From: Epinephelus fuscoguttatus
Lineage: Eukaryota > Chordata > Actinopteri > Perciformes > Serranidae
Length of the DNA stretch: 64,000 bases
Assembly (NCBI RefSeq): GCF_011397635.1
Contig: NC_064773.1
Span: forward strand, 36,432,284-36,496,283
Direction of reading: 5' to 3'
Made by a program: the position numbers and the translations under genes. Under the pieces are notes generated by a model. The model made no database searches and was not told the DNA's origin. It saw only the letters and a program-made list of their open reading frames with translations. This document shows, in pieces, positions 54,281-64,000 of the stretch (its first letter is position 1; the number at the start of each line of letters is the position of its first letter).

Positions 54281-55258
54281 TTATTTTCATTAAAAACGAA
54301 CAACATACAGACAGTATACAAGAAAACAGCAAACAACAGAAGACCCAGGGGTTACATTACATAAAAAAAAGTTGTATTGGGTACAGATATTTAGTGTTTT
54401 ATTATCCTTTAGATCAGTCAAACTATTAAGTAACTTAAAATAATGCTCAATTCCTTTCTGATAGGTATCGCTTCACCATGTTGGACGTGGGCGGATATGG
54501 AAGGAAAAGCGATGGGGGCATTTTCAAGGAGAGCAAATTTGGTTCGATGCTGCCATGAGCTCAATGTGCCCGCACCAGCAAAACTCCCCGGAACAGAAGT
54601 CCAGATCCCCCATGTGATTGTCGGCGATGCTGCCTTCCCCCTAGACTGCAATCTCATGCGTCCCTTCCCAGGTATGGCACAGACTTAATTTCACACTTAA
54701 TTTTCTTTGTAATGGCCACTTACTTTTGTTTGTAATTCACATGATTGTGACGCAACAATCTTCTCTTTATTAATACTCTACTGTGTACTTTCCTATTCAG
54801 GGACAAATCTTAGCATGGAGAAGCAGACCTTCAATTACCGTCTTTCCATAGCCAGGTGGGTTACTGAAAACAGCTTTGGAATCATGGTGGCAAGGTGGAG
54901 GATTCTTCGGCGACATGTTGAGTTCCTGCCAGAGAAGGCCGTGGATGTTGTAAAGGCATGTGTTGTCCTGCACAACTACCTGGCCTACACCGACAAACTG
55001 AACACACCAGAGACCAGATACATACCACCAAGCTTTGCAGACTCGGATTCAGGTGGATCAGTGGAGCCTGGGGAGTGGCGACGACTGGTAACAGGGGACT
55101 CAAATCTGGTGGGATCCATAGATCCCTCACAGATGTCAAGGAGCCGTTCCACCAGAGCTGCCCAGGCTGTCCGCAATGATTTGACTGCCTTCTTTCAGTC
55201 ACTGCAGGGAATTGTGCCATGGCAGAACGACATAGTGTGCAGTGGCACTCTTGGCTAG

Positions 55259-56026
55259 TACAGATCAAATTCTGAATACTGAAAGTACATTGAGTCAGTG
55301 AGGAAAAACTGAGTCATGATATTATTGAAATTGCTCATATTGCTGTCATCATGTTTTGTAAATGGATGTTTTGGGAATAAACAAGTCCAAATGTGTGCAG
55401 TGATAAATGTTTCGATGTTTTCATAGTGTCAATATTTTCATCTATGAAATATTCAAAATTGTGTATCATTATTTCCCAGAGGCCAGTGCAACATTCCTTT
55501 TGAGTGGAGCAAAATAAATACAATTTATTTCCTCATCCTAGTATTGTTTTTGTAATTCCACTAACAACAGCTATAGGTGATAACGAGAGAAAAATTCACA
55601 TTCACGGTTCACATTCACTTCGGGATGGTTAAAATTGTTTTTCATGATGATGATGAAAAAAGGTAGTCTGGAGCCCTGGTTTTCAGAATGGTGTACATTT
55701 TTAACTACCATGTGAATGTGAATAAATTTCAGTTTTTTCCCATGTAATGTGGGAATGTAATGTGCAGGAAGTACAAAAGGGCAAAAATCCAACATTAATA
55801 AAAACTCAAATATAACAAGTTAACCTATTAATATACCTATATAGGTGTGTGTATATAAAAAAGAAACTATATTAAACTATTATATGAACCAAAACAGTGC
55901 AAGACTGGTACATTAATGTACAAGTATAAAGTGTAACTCGCATTAAAACAGGTGAATATTTAAACATATATAATTCATGTTTATTAGGGTTCACTTGTTT
56001 TAATGAGTTACATTTTTACACTTTAA
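55259..56026. other. No gene; interval between the Harbinger transposase and the nested element
   Basis: AATAAA near 55376 and again near 55510 could end the transposase transcript. No other features are seen. Confidence 0.4.
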
Positions 56027-56464
56027 AGGGAAATTTCGGTTTATTTCAGCCTGTCTCCCATCGTCCTAAATTTGTTTCAAGTGACTAGTGACATAAAAAT
56101 AATAGTTAGCATGTTAGCCGTTAGCCTAGATACAGCCGGGGTGCATTAGTAGCGTCAGACCTGTTAAAACGTAAGTCAACGGGCATACCTTCAAGTGCAA
56201 AGTTAGTCCACTAAACAAGCTTTTTTTCCACAAAGACCGCCTCATATCATTAGGATAAATGTCAGAGAACATATAGAAAACAACATGTAAACGTGTTGTC
56301 TTACCTTACCGGTGTGCTGCCACGTTTGTTTATCATATAGCTCTGCTTTCCAAAACGCGGCCGAAATATCGCAAGAACAAGCAGCGATCTCATAGCGTGC
56401 CTGAACAAGCAGCAACAGCTGGAAGGATACACTGACGAAGAGCTTCGTGAAATTGAAGAACGGA

Positions 56465-56465
<1 letters not shown>

Positions 56466-56518
<53 letters not shown>
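56466..56518 (+). repeat. (GA)n microsatellite
   Basis: Pure GA run in the centre of the palindromic element. In one frame it would encode a long Arg/Glu repeat continuous with an acidic helix upstream. Confidence 0.92.
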
Positions 56519-56519
<1 letters not shown>

Positions 56520-56537
56520 GCAACAGATAGAGGACGA

Positions 56538-56789
56538 ATGGCTGCTGCAAGGCTGCGTAGCTCTGGAGATTGGTGGTGTACCTGTGAGGAATGCTTCTGT
56601 TGTAAGGAATGGGACTGGTTGCAGCCTTATTTTCAAGGTCTGGATGTGACCGAGGACGAGACACCTCCACCTGGAGTAACGTTAGTATCCAGCTGGACTT
56701 TATCTAGAGCTGGCGAGATATATTTTGGCCGAGCTTTGGAAAGCAGAGCTAGAGGGATAAACAAACATGGCACCACACCGGTAAGGTAA
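56538..56789 (+). CDS. Cys-rich ORF of the palindromic TTAA element
   Basis: 83 codons from ATG 56538: MAAARLRSSGDWWCTCEECF, then CCKEWDWLQPYFQGLD, an acidic/Pro stretch and GTTPVR, stop. The WWCTCEECFCCKEW cluster resembles a shortened form of the W-C-x-C-x(n)-C-x-CC-x-E module in fish transposon proteins often annotated P2X7-like (from memory); the usual spacer between the Cys pairs is missing. Just upstream, before the (GA)n, another frame reads QQLEGYTDEELREIEERRKR, the same TDEEL-plus-acidic-helix layout as the ORFs at 41277 and 47848. The last 70 bp lie in the right inverted arm. Possibly one gene broken by microsatellite expansion. Confidence 0.45.
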   Translation: MAAARLRSSGDWWCTCEECFCCKEWDWLQPYFQGLDVTEDETPPPGVTLVSSWTLSRAGEIYFGRALESRARGINKHGTTPVR

Positions 56790-57063
56790 GACAACACGTT
56801 TACATGTCGTTTTCTGTATGTTCTCTGACATTTATCCTAATAATAAGAGGCAGTCTTTGTGGAAAAAAAGCTTGTTTAGTGGACTAACTTTGCACTTGAA
56901 GGTATGCCCGTTCACTTACGTTTTAACAGGTCTGATGCTACTAATGCGCACCGGCTATATCTAGGCTAACGGCTAACATGCTAACTATTATTTTTATGTC
57001 ACTAGTCACTTGAAACAAATTTAGGACGATAGGAGACAGGTTGAAATAAACCGAAATTTCGCT

Positions 57064-57459
57064 TTAATAGATTATATGATATTTGATAATATATTATGAT
57101 ATATGATAATATATTATCATATACCTAATAATTGATGAAAATACAAATACATGAAATTCTCAGAGTCAGAATCAGATTCAGAGTGGACTTTATTGCAATA
57201 ACAACAAAGAAACTTGTAAAGTATAAACTTAAGTATATGTGCAAGAAAAGTAAACAAAGGTGCGTTGATGCAAAATTAGAAAGGTGCATTAACATAACAA
57301 ATTAACAAAAGAGATAACCCACAACCAAAAAAATCACACAAACACACACACAAAGGAAAGAGCACTTTTATCTTAAAGTTCACTGCTGCTTCACGCTGTC
57401 ATGCAGTAGCTGAAGAACTTTAAACATGATGTCAGGCCGCTTCTCATCAGGCACCCTCC
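57064..57459. other. No gene
   Basis: A/T-rich sequence with tandem atgatatattatcatat-like motifs at 57070-57125 and a SINE-like tcagagtggactttattgca motif at 57177. Confidence 0.4.
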
Positions 57460-57467
57460 TGAGAAAA

Positions 57468-57944
57468 TCAGCCAGTCTCACCAAACCTGGAGCACTCATC
57501 CCTGGTGTCCTGTGCCAACTTCTGGTGCAGTTCCAACCGCTTGTCGTGAAACTCAGCCAGCTGCTTCATGAACAGCTCGTCCTGGTTCCTGCGCTTCCTT
57601 TTCTGTCCCATCTGTGACACAGGAGAGGACAGCGGGGACAGCAGCGGGGACAGCAGCGGGGATGGCGTGGACGTCGAGGGCAGTGGGGACGGCTGAGTGG
57701 ACGCTGAGGGCAGCAGGGACGGCTGAGTGGACGCCGAGGGCAGCAGGGATGGCTGAGTGGACGCCGAGGGCAGCAGGGATGGCTGAGTGGACACCGAGGG
57801 TTGCTGTGAGCAGGATGAGGGTGGAGGGTCATCTGAGGAGGGTGACGATGGCTCCATGCTGGATGCTGGAGATGTTTGGAGAGAGGGGCTTCCTTCCTGT
57901 GATAGTGAAAAAGGAGACATTTTAGTAAAATGCAACATACACAT
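57468..57944 (-). pseudogene. Harbinger partner protein (Myb/SANT-like), C-terminal part
   Basis: A minus-strand frame rich in Ser/Pro/Gln, ending in GQKRKRRNQDELFMKQLAEF and HDKRLELHQKLAQD. This is a basic patch followed by a helical tail, as at the C-terminus of the Myb/SANT-like proteins that PIF/Harbinger elements encode beside the transposase. That partner imports the transposase into the nucleus and helps bind the termini. The Myb domain itself is not seen upstream, so the gene is truncated or its other exons are lost. It converges on the transposase relic, with the palindromic element between. The Ser/Pro part is a 30-bp minisatellite. Confidence 0.5.
57670..57805 (-). repeat. 30-bp coding minisatellite
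   Basis: About four tandem units of ggctgagtggacgccgaggg + cagcagggat, giving STQPSLLPSA repeats in the Myb-like ORF. Units differ by single substitutions. Confidence 0.88.
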
Positions 57945-58317
57945 TAATGCAGCATTACTACTAATTCAAAAATATCTCATAATAACACACAGAGGGAGCA
58001 TTTTACTACACAATGAGTACTTTTAAGTACATTATGCTGATAATATTTACGTACTTTAACTTAAATAAGGTTGTGAATGCAGGACTTTAACTTGTAGTGG
58101 AGTACACACTGTGGTATTAGTATTTTTGATGTAATATTTTTGATGTTCCCTACAAAGCTTTTATGCAGAAACATGTGGAGTGCAGCTGTCTCCAACTCTC
58201 CGCTGTCCTTTTCTCCTCAGAGACTTTCCCTCAAGACAACAACAAGGCCAAAACGATTAAAGGGAGGGTTTGTTATTTTAGACCTATTTACTTCTTTGTG
58301 AATAAATAGATTCAGTT
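57945..58317. other. No gene
   Basis: Nothing recognised. An expected right terminus of the Harbinger element was searched for here and not found. Confidence 0.4.
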
Positions 58318-58545
58318 CAATTCAATTTTATTTTTAAAGCCAAATATCACAAATCACAATTTGCCTCAGAGGGCTTTACAGCATACAACATCCCTCTGTC
58401 CTTGGATTCTAACAGTGAGTAAGGAAAAACTCCCCCCAAGAAAACCTTTAACAGGGAAAAAAATGGTAGAAACCTCAGGAAGAGCAACTGAGGATGGATC
58501 CCTCTTCCAGGACGGACAGATGTGCAATAGATGTTGTGTGTACTG
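58318..58545 (-). repeat. L2-type LINE 3' tail
   Basis: 5'-truncated tail copy, minus orientation, ending near the tgcaatagatgttgtgtgta junction. Confidence 0.83.
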
Positions 58546-59792
58546 TACACACTGTGTGTGTTGTAAATAAACCTTAAGGAAAAGCTTGGATGCAGGGTTT
58601 TTTTCTTATTGCATTGCAGAGCTTTTCAATCTTCAAGCATATCCATTGGAATGGTTTTAATTGAATGAAATTAAATGTACTGTATCATCTAGGAAAATAG
58701 AAGTATTGGAACGGGGCTCCGTTTTAGCAGATACTTCATATTAAATGACTCGGATCAGCATCGGGGCAAAAAAACTTGATCAGGACATTTTAGTGTTTAG
58801 GACTGGACTGTAGTGTGGAACAAGAGACTTGAGCATGGGCAGCAGGCATGCTATGCATACAGTCTGCACAGTCACTAAAAAAGGGCTGCACGTAGACGTG
58901 TGCATAAGGGTCTGTGCGGACCCTCACTACATGGGTGGATGAAGACAGTTCCATCACGCAGACAAAGTGGACCCTTGCGGATGTGGAAACTATGAATTGG
59001 CCCTTTGTTGTTCCGAGTCAACCAGAATCTAATCCAAAATAACAGTTTTCAAAATTTCTCTACAAAACACACATTAAAAGAAGTCACAGCAGCTGATGAC
59101 ACCTTAATCATGGTAGACTTTGTATTTCTAGAGGGACGGTGAGAGCCTCAACCCAATCACCAGAATAAATGTTGGCCTTGTTCATTTCTGCAAACCACAG
59201 ATTTGTTATATTTGTATCTTATCATGGTTATTGTTAGGAAAAAATCATGATTGGGCTTAAAATACCTGATTTTGTGGGCAGCAAATGATGTGATGTCTTG
59301 GTAAAAAGGAACCGCTTTTTATGACATTATCTTTAGTTACAACACTGAGACGGGCCACCTAAAAACAACTGGTTTTGTTGTTTGTTGGTCTGGAACAGTG
59401 GTCTGCTACTTGGCAAACGTCTTGCCTATGTGTCACACCATCCACCATCCCCTTCACCTCCTGACGACAAAGTCATCTCATATATTCCGTCAATTTAGAA
59501 ACGTTGATATAACATGCATGAAACGTACAAAGGTAACATATTTGGGGTTTGCAGAAACATAAAATGCCAACATTTTCTTCTGGCAACTGGGCTGAGAGCT
59601 TTTGTAGTCATGTCATCATTCAAGTCTTAGTCTTGATTTATTATTGTGTCCTTAGGGGTTAAAGCATAGCTACAAAGCCTTCAAACAGATGCCATAGCTT
59701 CACCATAGACTTTTGCTTTTGCTGACATGTCCTCAAGAATGTGACAAACTGCATGTCAGGGCTACAGTGACTACAGAGAAAACTGCGAATGG
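58546..59792. other. No gene recognised
   Basis: About 1.2 kb without coding support. 58735-58800 resembles a fragment of an inverted-repeat element (cggatcagcatcggggcaaa), with no second end. Confidence 0.4.
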
Positions 59793-60412
59793 TCATCTTT
59801 GGCTGCTTGTGTTCTTGATAAAAGGTATCTTATGCTGGTGGCAAATAGGTAGTTGAAAAAGGCTCAGTGATCTGCTCCCCAGGTGATCCCTCCAGTGTGC
59901 TCTGGGTCTGCCACGGAGCCTCCTACCAGCTGGACATGCCCGGAACACCTCTAATAAGAGGTGCCCAGGAGGCTCCCTGATCAGATGCTGGAACCACCTC
60001 AACTTGCCACTTTTGACACAAAGAAGCAGCAGCTCTACTCCGAGGTCTCTCTGGATGTCTGAGCTCCTTCCTCTGCCTCTGAGGCTGAGCCCAGCTACCC
60101 TTCGGAAAAAATAATTTCAGCCACTTGTATTCTTGATCTCATTCTTTTGGTCATTACCCACAGCTCTCGGCCATAGGTGAGAGTTGGGACGTAGATGAAC
60201 CAGTAAATTGAAAACTTTGCCTTCTGGCTCAACTCTCTTTTCACCACGACAGTCTGGCACAGAGCCCGCGTCACTGCAGACGCCACACCAAACTGCCTAT
60301 TCATCTCACACTTCACTCTACCCTCACTCGTGAACAAGACTCTGATATTAACATTAACTCTGTCCCAACCCAGTCTACTGTTGCAGTATTGATACCAATA
60401 GGTAAAATCCAT
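59793..60412 (-). pseudogene. RTE/Rex3-type LINE reverse transcriptase C-terminus, remnant
   Basis: The upstream piece (60412-60095) has LFTSEGRVKCEMNRQFGVAS, RALCQTVVVKRELSQKAKFS, IYWFIYVPTLTYGRELWVMT and KRMRSRIQVAE. The downstream piece (to 59793) has LRWFQHLIREPPGHLLLEVF, RACPAGRRLRGRPRAHWRDH. These are the conserved post-RT blocks of a common fish LINE usually placed with RTE/Rex3. A frameshift near 60100 separates them, and the catalytic RT core and endonuclease are missing. The clade name is from memory; the LINE identity is firm. Confidence 0.82.
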
Positions 60413-61102
60413 CCATGGTGCAAGGACGATATTGGCGCCACCATCCAGTGGCCATTAGAGGAACTGCATCTTAGTGCATTCCTGCATTGACTTCATCATT
60501 CAGAGCTGTAGAGGCAGAAATAATTTTCATTGGTTGAGTTCAACTTCAGTGACTAAAATGTAAACACCTACAGCCTCTCAAAACATCCCACACTTGGCCC
60601 TTACTATCTTTATTAGCAGTCTAAGCCGTGTTTTTCTCGCTTCCTCTTTGGCCTCAGACTGCCTATCACCATCATGCTGCAACCTGACCTGCTGCCTGGG
60701 TTTGATCAGAAAACGGTTCAGAAGATAGAAAAGCACATGATTGTTAGTGGAGTGGTCTTCCTTTATCAATGCTCACTCACCAAGGTGCTGAGGGAGATAA
60801 AGACAGGGATTGTATCACTTACATCAGAACACTGTAAATGTCCCTGTTTTGAATGGAGTCTTGCTTGTATGTGTGTTAGTTGGAGCAGACTGAAGCTGGC
60901 AGTAAGGACGTAATTACAGGTATGGCAACTGGCAAACCTATTGTATCAGGGTTATAATAGAAGCAGAATATCCAACCAAAAAAGTAGCCTGATACAAGTA
61001 GGCAAGAGGCTAAGATGGTAATTGCACCACAATGCTCTTTCTGTTCAGCCGATTTAAGTCTACCTCTAAAAATAATTCTCCTAAACTCAGTGTGTCTAAA
61101 AC
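60413..61102. other. No gene recognised
   Basis: Short frames only, no domains, no repeat borders. Confidence 0.4.
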
Positions 61103-62009
61103 CAGGGCTAAAAATTAAGTTTTTGGCCACCGGCCAAGCATATTTTTTACCAGCCAAAATAATGAATTGCCTTTTTCTGTCACATGTACATTTGTTTCAG
61201 TACTTTTCATTGAGATAATACAGTATTATGTTGAATACAAGCTTAAAGAAGCCAGAGTGAAATTTGAAGCAAAATTAGTTTATATATTATAAATATTATA
61301 TATATATATTATTATAAGTTTTGAGCTCAAAATTCCATTTGCACTTTGTACTTCAAACATTTGTACTTCAAACATAACAGTAATTTGCAGTAACATAGCA
61401 GGCTATGTGACACTTGCTGCGTTCATGGTCATGGATGTTCTCCAGCTTCATCGTTTTGTTACCGATGACAAACGAGTTGTTACATTTTTTTTCTTTAGCT
61501 GACATACATTACAGCTCATTACTGCACCCTCAGCATCGTAGTGTAGCCAGCCTCTTGAAACGCTGTTATCGCCGAACCTCCATTTCTCACAAAACTTTAT
61601 TTTTTCTGTAACAGCTTCAGCTTCGTCCTCGTCAGTGTTTTTTCATTTTGTCGGTGGTTAGCTTACACCTGGTAAATGTTGCCACATGACGCCTGCGGTG
61701 ATAGCTTGCTTGCTACTAACAACAGATCATGGATCTTGGTGCGCGATATGCCTACGTGCCCACGCGTCCCCCGAGTAGGCCTACAGGTTCCTTGATGCAG
61801 CGGGGAGCAATTTAAGTGCTACATACAACATACAGAGCGCCGGTCTGCTATTAGCCACCGTCAAATAGCTATTATATACATAATTTATTACATGACTATT
61901 TTGGTACAAACATTTACCTGCCAAGTGGTGGATAGCCTTCGGCGATTTAGTCGCAAAATGGAAAATCTACCTGCATTTGGCGCTTGGCGGGTATTAATTT
62001 TCAGCCCTG
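61103..62009. mobile_element. hAT-type MITE with 8-bp target duplication
   Basis: Starts CAGGGCTAAAAATTAAG and ends TTAATTTTCAGCCCTG. The flanks are tctaaaac (61095-61102) and tcttaaac (62010-62017), a direct 8-bp repeat with one change. Subterminal ggccaccggccaagc and gcatttggcgcttggcgg also mirror each other loosely. Non-coding, 907 bp. Confidence 0.75.
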
Positions 62010-62395
62010 TCTTAAACTGTCTTCTAATTAAACACTACACTCAGACCATAATGCAGTGTTTGAAATGTATTCAAATACTGCACTCAAGTACAGATTTGAG
62101 GTACTTTACTCAAATATTTACATTTTATGCTGCTTTATGTTACATGTCAAAATCAGGGGAAACATCTTACTTTTTACTCCATCACAATTATTTAACAGTT
62201 CCTCAATAATTAATAGTTAGTTTTCAGGTGAAGACTTTGCATTAAAAAGCATAATTTAAGTCTATACAATATAACATGCTGTTGCAGATCTAACCAAGAG
62301 TTTTGAACCTTTTTGTCTTATGAGCTCTTACCAAAAAAAGTGTCAAGTTAGGCCTTTCATTACATTTTAGATACCTTTGAGTTGTTTGCAGTTCT
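62010..62395. other. No gene recognised
   Basis: A/T-rich DNA between the MITE and an L2 tail. Confidence 0.4.
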
Positions 62396-62595
62396 ATCAA
62401 TCAATCAATCAATTAATCAATCAATCAATTTTATTTATAAAGCCCAATATCACAAATCACAATTTGCCTCAGAGGGCTTTACAGCATCCGACATCCCTCT
62501 GTCCTTTGGACCCTCACAGCGGATAAGGAAAAACTTCCCCCAAAAAAACCCCTTTAACAGGGAAAAATAATGGTAGCAGCCTCAGGAAGAGTTCG
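62396..62595 (-). repeat. L2-type LINE 3' tail
   Basis: Seventh tail copy, minus orientation, with an (ATCA)n end at 62396-62428. Confidence 0.85.
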
Positions 62596-62729
62596 TACTG
62601 TACCTTTAAACTGACCTTTAAAAGATACGTGTTGAAGCAATATAATCTGTGCAACTGACAAATTACACACTGGTTTAATATTTCATGTATTCTTATGACA
62701 CACACACACTCATTGAGCACTTAAGCATT

Positions 62730-63263
62730 GTGGTGGAGAAGTAACTAGGACTCACTGTGAATCATTTCTAAAAATAGCATGAGGATGGGTTCAGAAAACA
62801 CTAGTGGAAAGTTAGGGGAATTGCAGTTTGTCCTGATATGACCCTAGAGGGGGAAGGACTAAAAAAGTGCTGAGTCAGCAGAAATGTGACACTGATATGG
62901 GGGGGAAGGACTAAAAAAGTGCTGAGTCAGCAGAAATGTGACACCTTTATGATCAGCGCCCAGTGGAAAAGTTTAAGAAAAAGAGATGACTCAGCAGAAA
63001 TTCTACAATAAAAGAGCGAGCGCAAACAAAGAAATTTCAGTCTTGCTCCGGAGCTTGACTCATTGAGTTGTGATGTGTTTGTTGCCTGCGAGCACATTAA
63101 ACTCAGTTGCATCTGATTCTACGTGTCTCCAGTGATTTTTTGACCTCTGAGTATTTGAGTTTTTGATATCTAATAGAAGACAAAGAAAGTCCGTTTGAGA
63201 AGAGAAGAGCGAGGTCGCGAGCTTTCTGGCACGGCTCGGGACCTTGACTTTTTTGCTTCGACA
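62730..63263 (+). repeat. Endogenous-retrovirus-type LTR (left border approximate)
   Basis: The layout fits a retroviral LTR. A U3 carries a 39-bp direct repeat. A TATA-like caataaaag lies at 63006-63014, an ATTAAA poly(A) signal follows 85-90 bp later (63095-63100) in the sequence that would be R, and U5 ends at GACA (63260-63263). Immediately after comes TTATTTGGCAAGCCAGCG, similar in position and form to the leader start of class I-like endogenous retroviruses. The left border (TGTGGTGGAG near 62730) is a guess. No protein genes follow within the window. Confidence 0.55.
62854..62944 (+). promoter_or_regulatory. Duplicated U3 enhancer unit with Maf/AP-1 palindromes
   Basis: A 39-bp unit occurs at 62854-62892 and, unchanged, at 62906-62944. 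Each contains the 13-bp palindrome TGCTGAGTCAGCA (62868-62880 and 62920-62932), the exact TRE-type Maf recognition element with an AP-1 core. A third related site, TGACTCAGCA, the NF-E2/antioxidant-response core, lies at 62987-62996. Confidence 0.7.
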
Positions 63264-63608
63264 TTATTTGGCAAGCCAGCGTAGGAGGACGAGGAGGTCG
63301 GATCCTGAGATCGGGGGCGCTTGGCTGCGCATCAGACGTACAGGTGGCCACCAGATAAGGTAAGCAGAGCCTTTTTCTGCCTAAACCGGGTGCGTCTGAG
63401 GTGCAGTTGGGAGCCGCCCGGGTCGGAGGTATTTGACAAATTCCTCTCCTAAAGAACCTAAAATGTGATGTAAAAATTACTAACTAACAACACAACATTG
63501 GAACATAGCTGATATATTGCTGGAGACAACTGAATCTAATGCAACACAGTGAATGTGTGTGTGTGTGGAAGTTAGAGAGATAAACATGGAGAGTGAATGT
63601 GGGAGTGA

Positions 63609-63653
<45 letters not shown>

Positions 63654-64000
63654 GTGGGGGAGTGAGCTAGAGTAACCAAGCAGGCAAAAGAAAGAGTGAA
63701 TGTGTGTATGCTGAATGTACGGTAACAAATGTAGTGAGGAATGTAGTAAGACTAAAGTATTTAAAGTATTTAAAGAGACAAAAGTGCACAATAAGAGAAG
63801 AAAAGAGTCAGAGATACTCAAAAGCATATACGTGGTTACCACTGCCGAAACTCGCCAGCACTCCCTTTAGCCTGTAGGGGCGGGGGTGTTGAAGCCAGCC
63901 GGCAGGTTTGCGTGGGCGGAATGCTGAGCAAATCCGCGGATACCGCTGTTGGCTTGCCTAGTATACCTTTAAAACTATAAAAGGAGGGTGTGTCTAGGGG
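63264..64000 (+). other. Probable retroviral leader, with splice donor and (GT)n
   Basis: Follows the LTR. A canonical donor GATAAG|GTAAGC lies at 63359/63360, as in the spliced leaders of retroviruses. A (GT)n run occupies 63612-63650. No gag frame is seen before the window ends; a TATA-like ctataaaagg occurs at 63975-63984. Confidence 0.4.

Larger units (their letters stand above)
53040..55258 (+). pseudogene. PIF/Harbinger transposase (HARBI1-like), broken
   Basis: Four exons with GT...AG borders: about 53040-53251, 53848-54230, 54465-54671 and 54801-55258. Exon 1 has the N-terminal block TNRGRIRANFQCLF after a stop. Exon 2 has [20 protein letters not shown] (helix-turn-helix region) and [15 protein letters not shown], then the stretch that should read GSIDGKH with the first catalytic Asp. 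A 5-base loss removes it (ataggaagcataggaagcac) and shifts the frame, after which [14 protein letters not shown] resumes. Exon 3 has [19 protein letters not shown], a frameshift, and the second Asp in [11 protein letters not shown]. Exon 4 has [20 protein letters not shown] (catalytic Glu), [15 protein letters not shown] and a natural end at GTLG. Inactive, but the full architecture is visible. Confidence 0.9.
56027..57063 (+). mobile_element. Palindromic TTAA-target element, 1037 bp
   Basis: Between TTAA sites (56023-56026 and 57064-57067). It begins AGGGAAATTTCGGTTTATTT, with the complementary right end AAATAAACCGAAATTTCGCT. The inverted arms are about 350 bp each (for example aaggtatgcccgt/acgggcatacctt and gtaaggtaagacaacacgtt in the right arm mirrored in the left), leaving a 330-bp centre with a (GA)n run and a Cys-rich ORF. 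A fragment of its right arm lies in the LINE at 7760-7877. Confidence 0.88.

Noticed and set aside
53742..55258. Host HARBI1 gene
   Set aside because: The reading has an in-frame stop in exon 1, loss of the first catalytic Asp and a frameshift in exon 3. The domesticated host gene is intact, so this is a transposon relic.
57670..57805. CRISPR-like array
   Set aside because: The four 30-bp units are contiguous with no spacers; it is a minisatellite in an animal transposon ORF.
1..64000. tRNA, rRNA or snRNA genes
   Set aside because: Scanned for cloverleaf-like B-box motifs and conserved snRNA starts by eye; nothing convincing. A covariance-model scan would be needed to exclude them.

Overview
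The window is animal nuclear DNA, almost certainly from a spiny-rayed teleost fish. It contains one complete host gene, nfyb (NF-Y subunit beta, minus strand), whose seven exons carry vertebrate-type splice sites. It also contains a dense set of fish-type transposable elements: L2/CR1-type, L1-type and RTE-type LINEs, Tc1, hAT, PIF/Harbinger, TTAA-target elements, gypsy and retroviral LTRs, and many (CA)n, (GA)n and (TA)n microsatellites. There is no bacterial operon structure, and most long open frames are decayed transposon genes.

Layout. 0.3-1.5 kb: gypsy integrase fragment and a candidate LTR. 2.1-6.3 kb: minus-strand L2-type LINE (esterase ORF1, then endonuclease and reverse transcriptase), with a 578-bp internal duplication. 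6.7-9.8 kb: plus-strand L2-type LINE interrupted by a TTAA-element fragment and by a second LINE. 11.7-14.2 kb and 23.3-26.3 kb: two same-direction copies (A and B) of one repeated segment. Each carries a different later insertion, a 1.3-kb solo LTR in A and a 1.66-kb hAT element in B. 15.7-22.0 kb: broken L1-type LINE, split by a 1.5-kb LTR that itself holds an L2 tail.

26.7-40 kb: host-gene core. A terminal exon of an unidentified plus-strand gene converges on nfyb, with facing poly(A) signals 38 bp apart (starts). nfyb coding exons lie at 27322-35776 and a probable leader exon with a CCAAT box is near 39.7-39.96 kb. Its introns hold Tc1, hAT, PIF and L2 insertions. 40.8-48.6 kb: two inverted copies of a TTAA-flanked element encoding a small acidic protein, one split by a second Tc1. 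48.7-49.3 kb: two exon-like segments on the plus strand, possibly the start of a gene divergent from nfyb.

50.1-52.3 kb: inverted-repeat transposon with a CpG-rich stretch and an unrecognised two-exon ORF of 166 codons. 53.0-57.9 kb: decayed PIF/Harbinger pair (transposase plus, Myb-like partner minus) with a 1.04-kb palindromic TTAA element nested between them. 59.8-60.4 kb: RTE-type LINE remnant. 61.1-62.0 kb: hAT-type MITE. 62.7-64.0 kb: retroviral-type LTR with repeated Maf/AP-1 palindromes, then an apparent leader with a splice donor.

Functionally, only nfyb (and perhaps the two partly seen flanking genes) is host coding. The rest records layered transposition, and the order of several events can be read from target-site duplications and empty sites inside the window.
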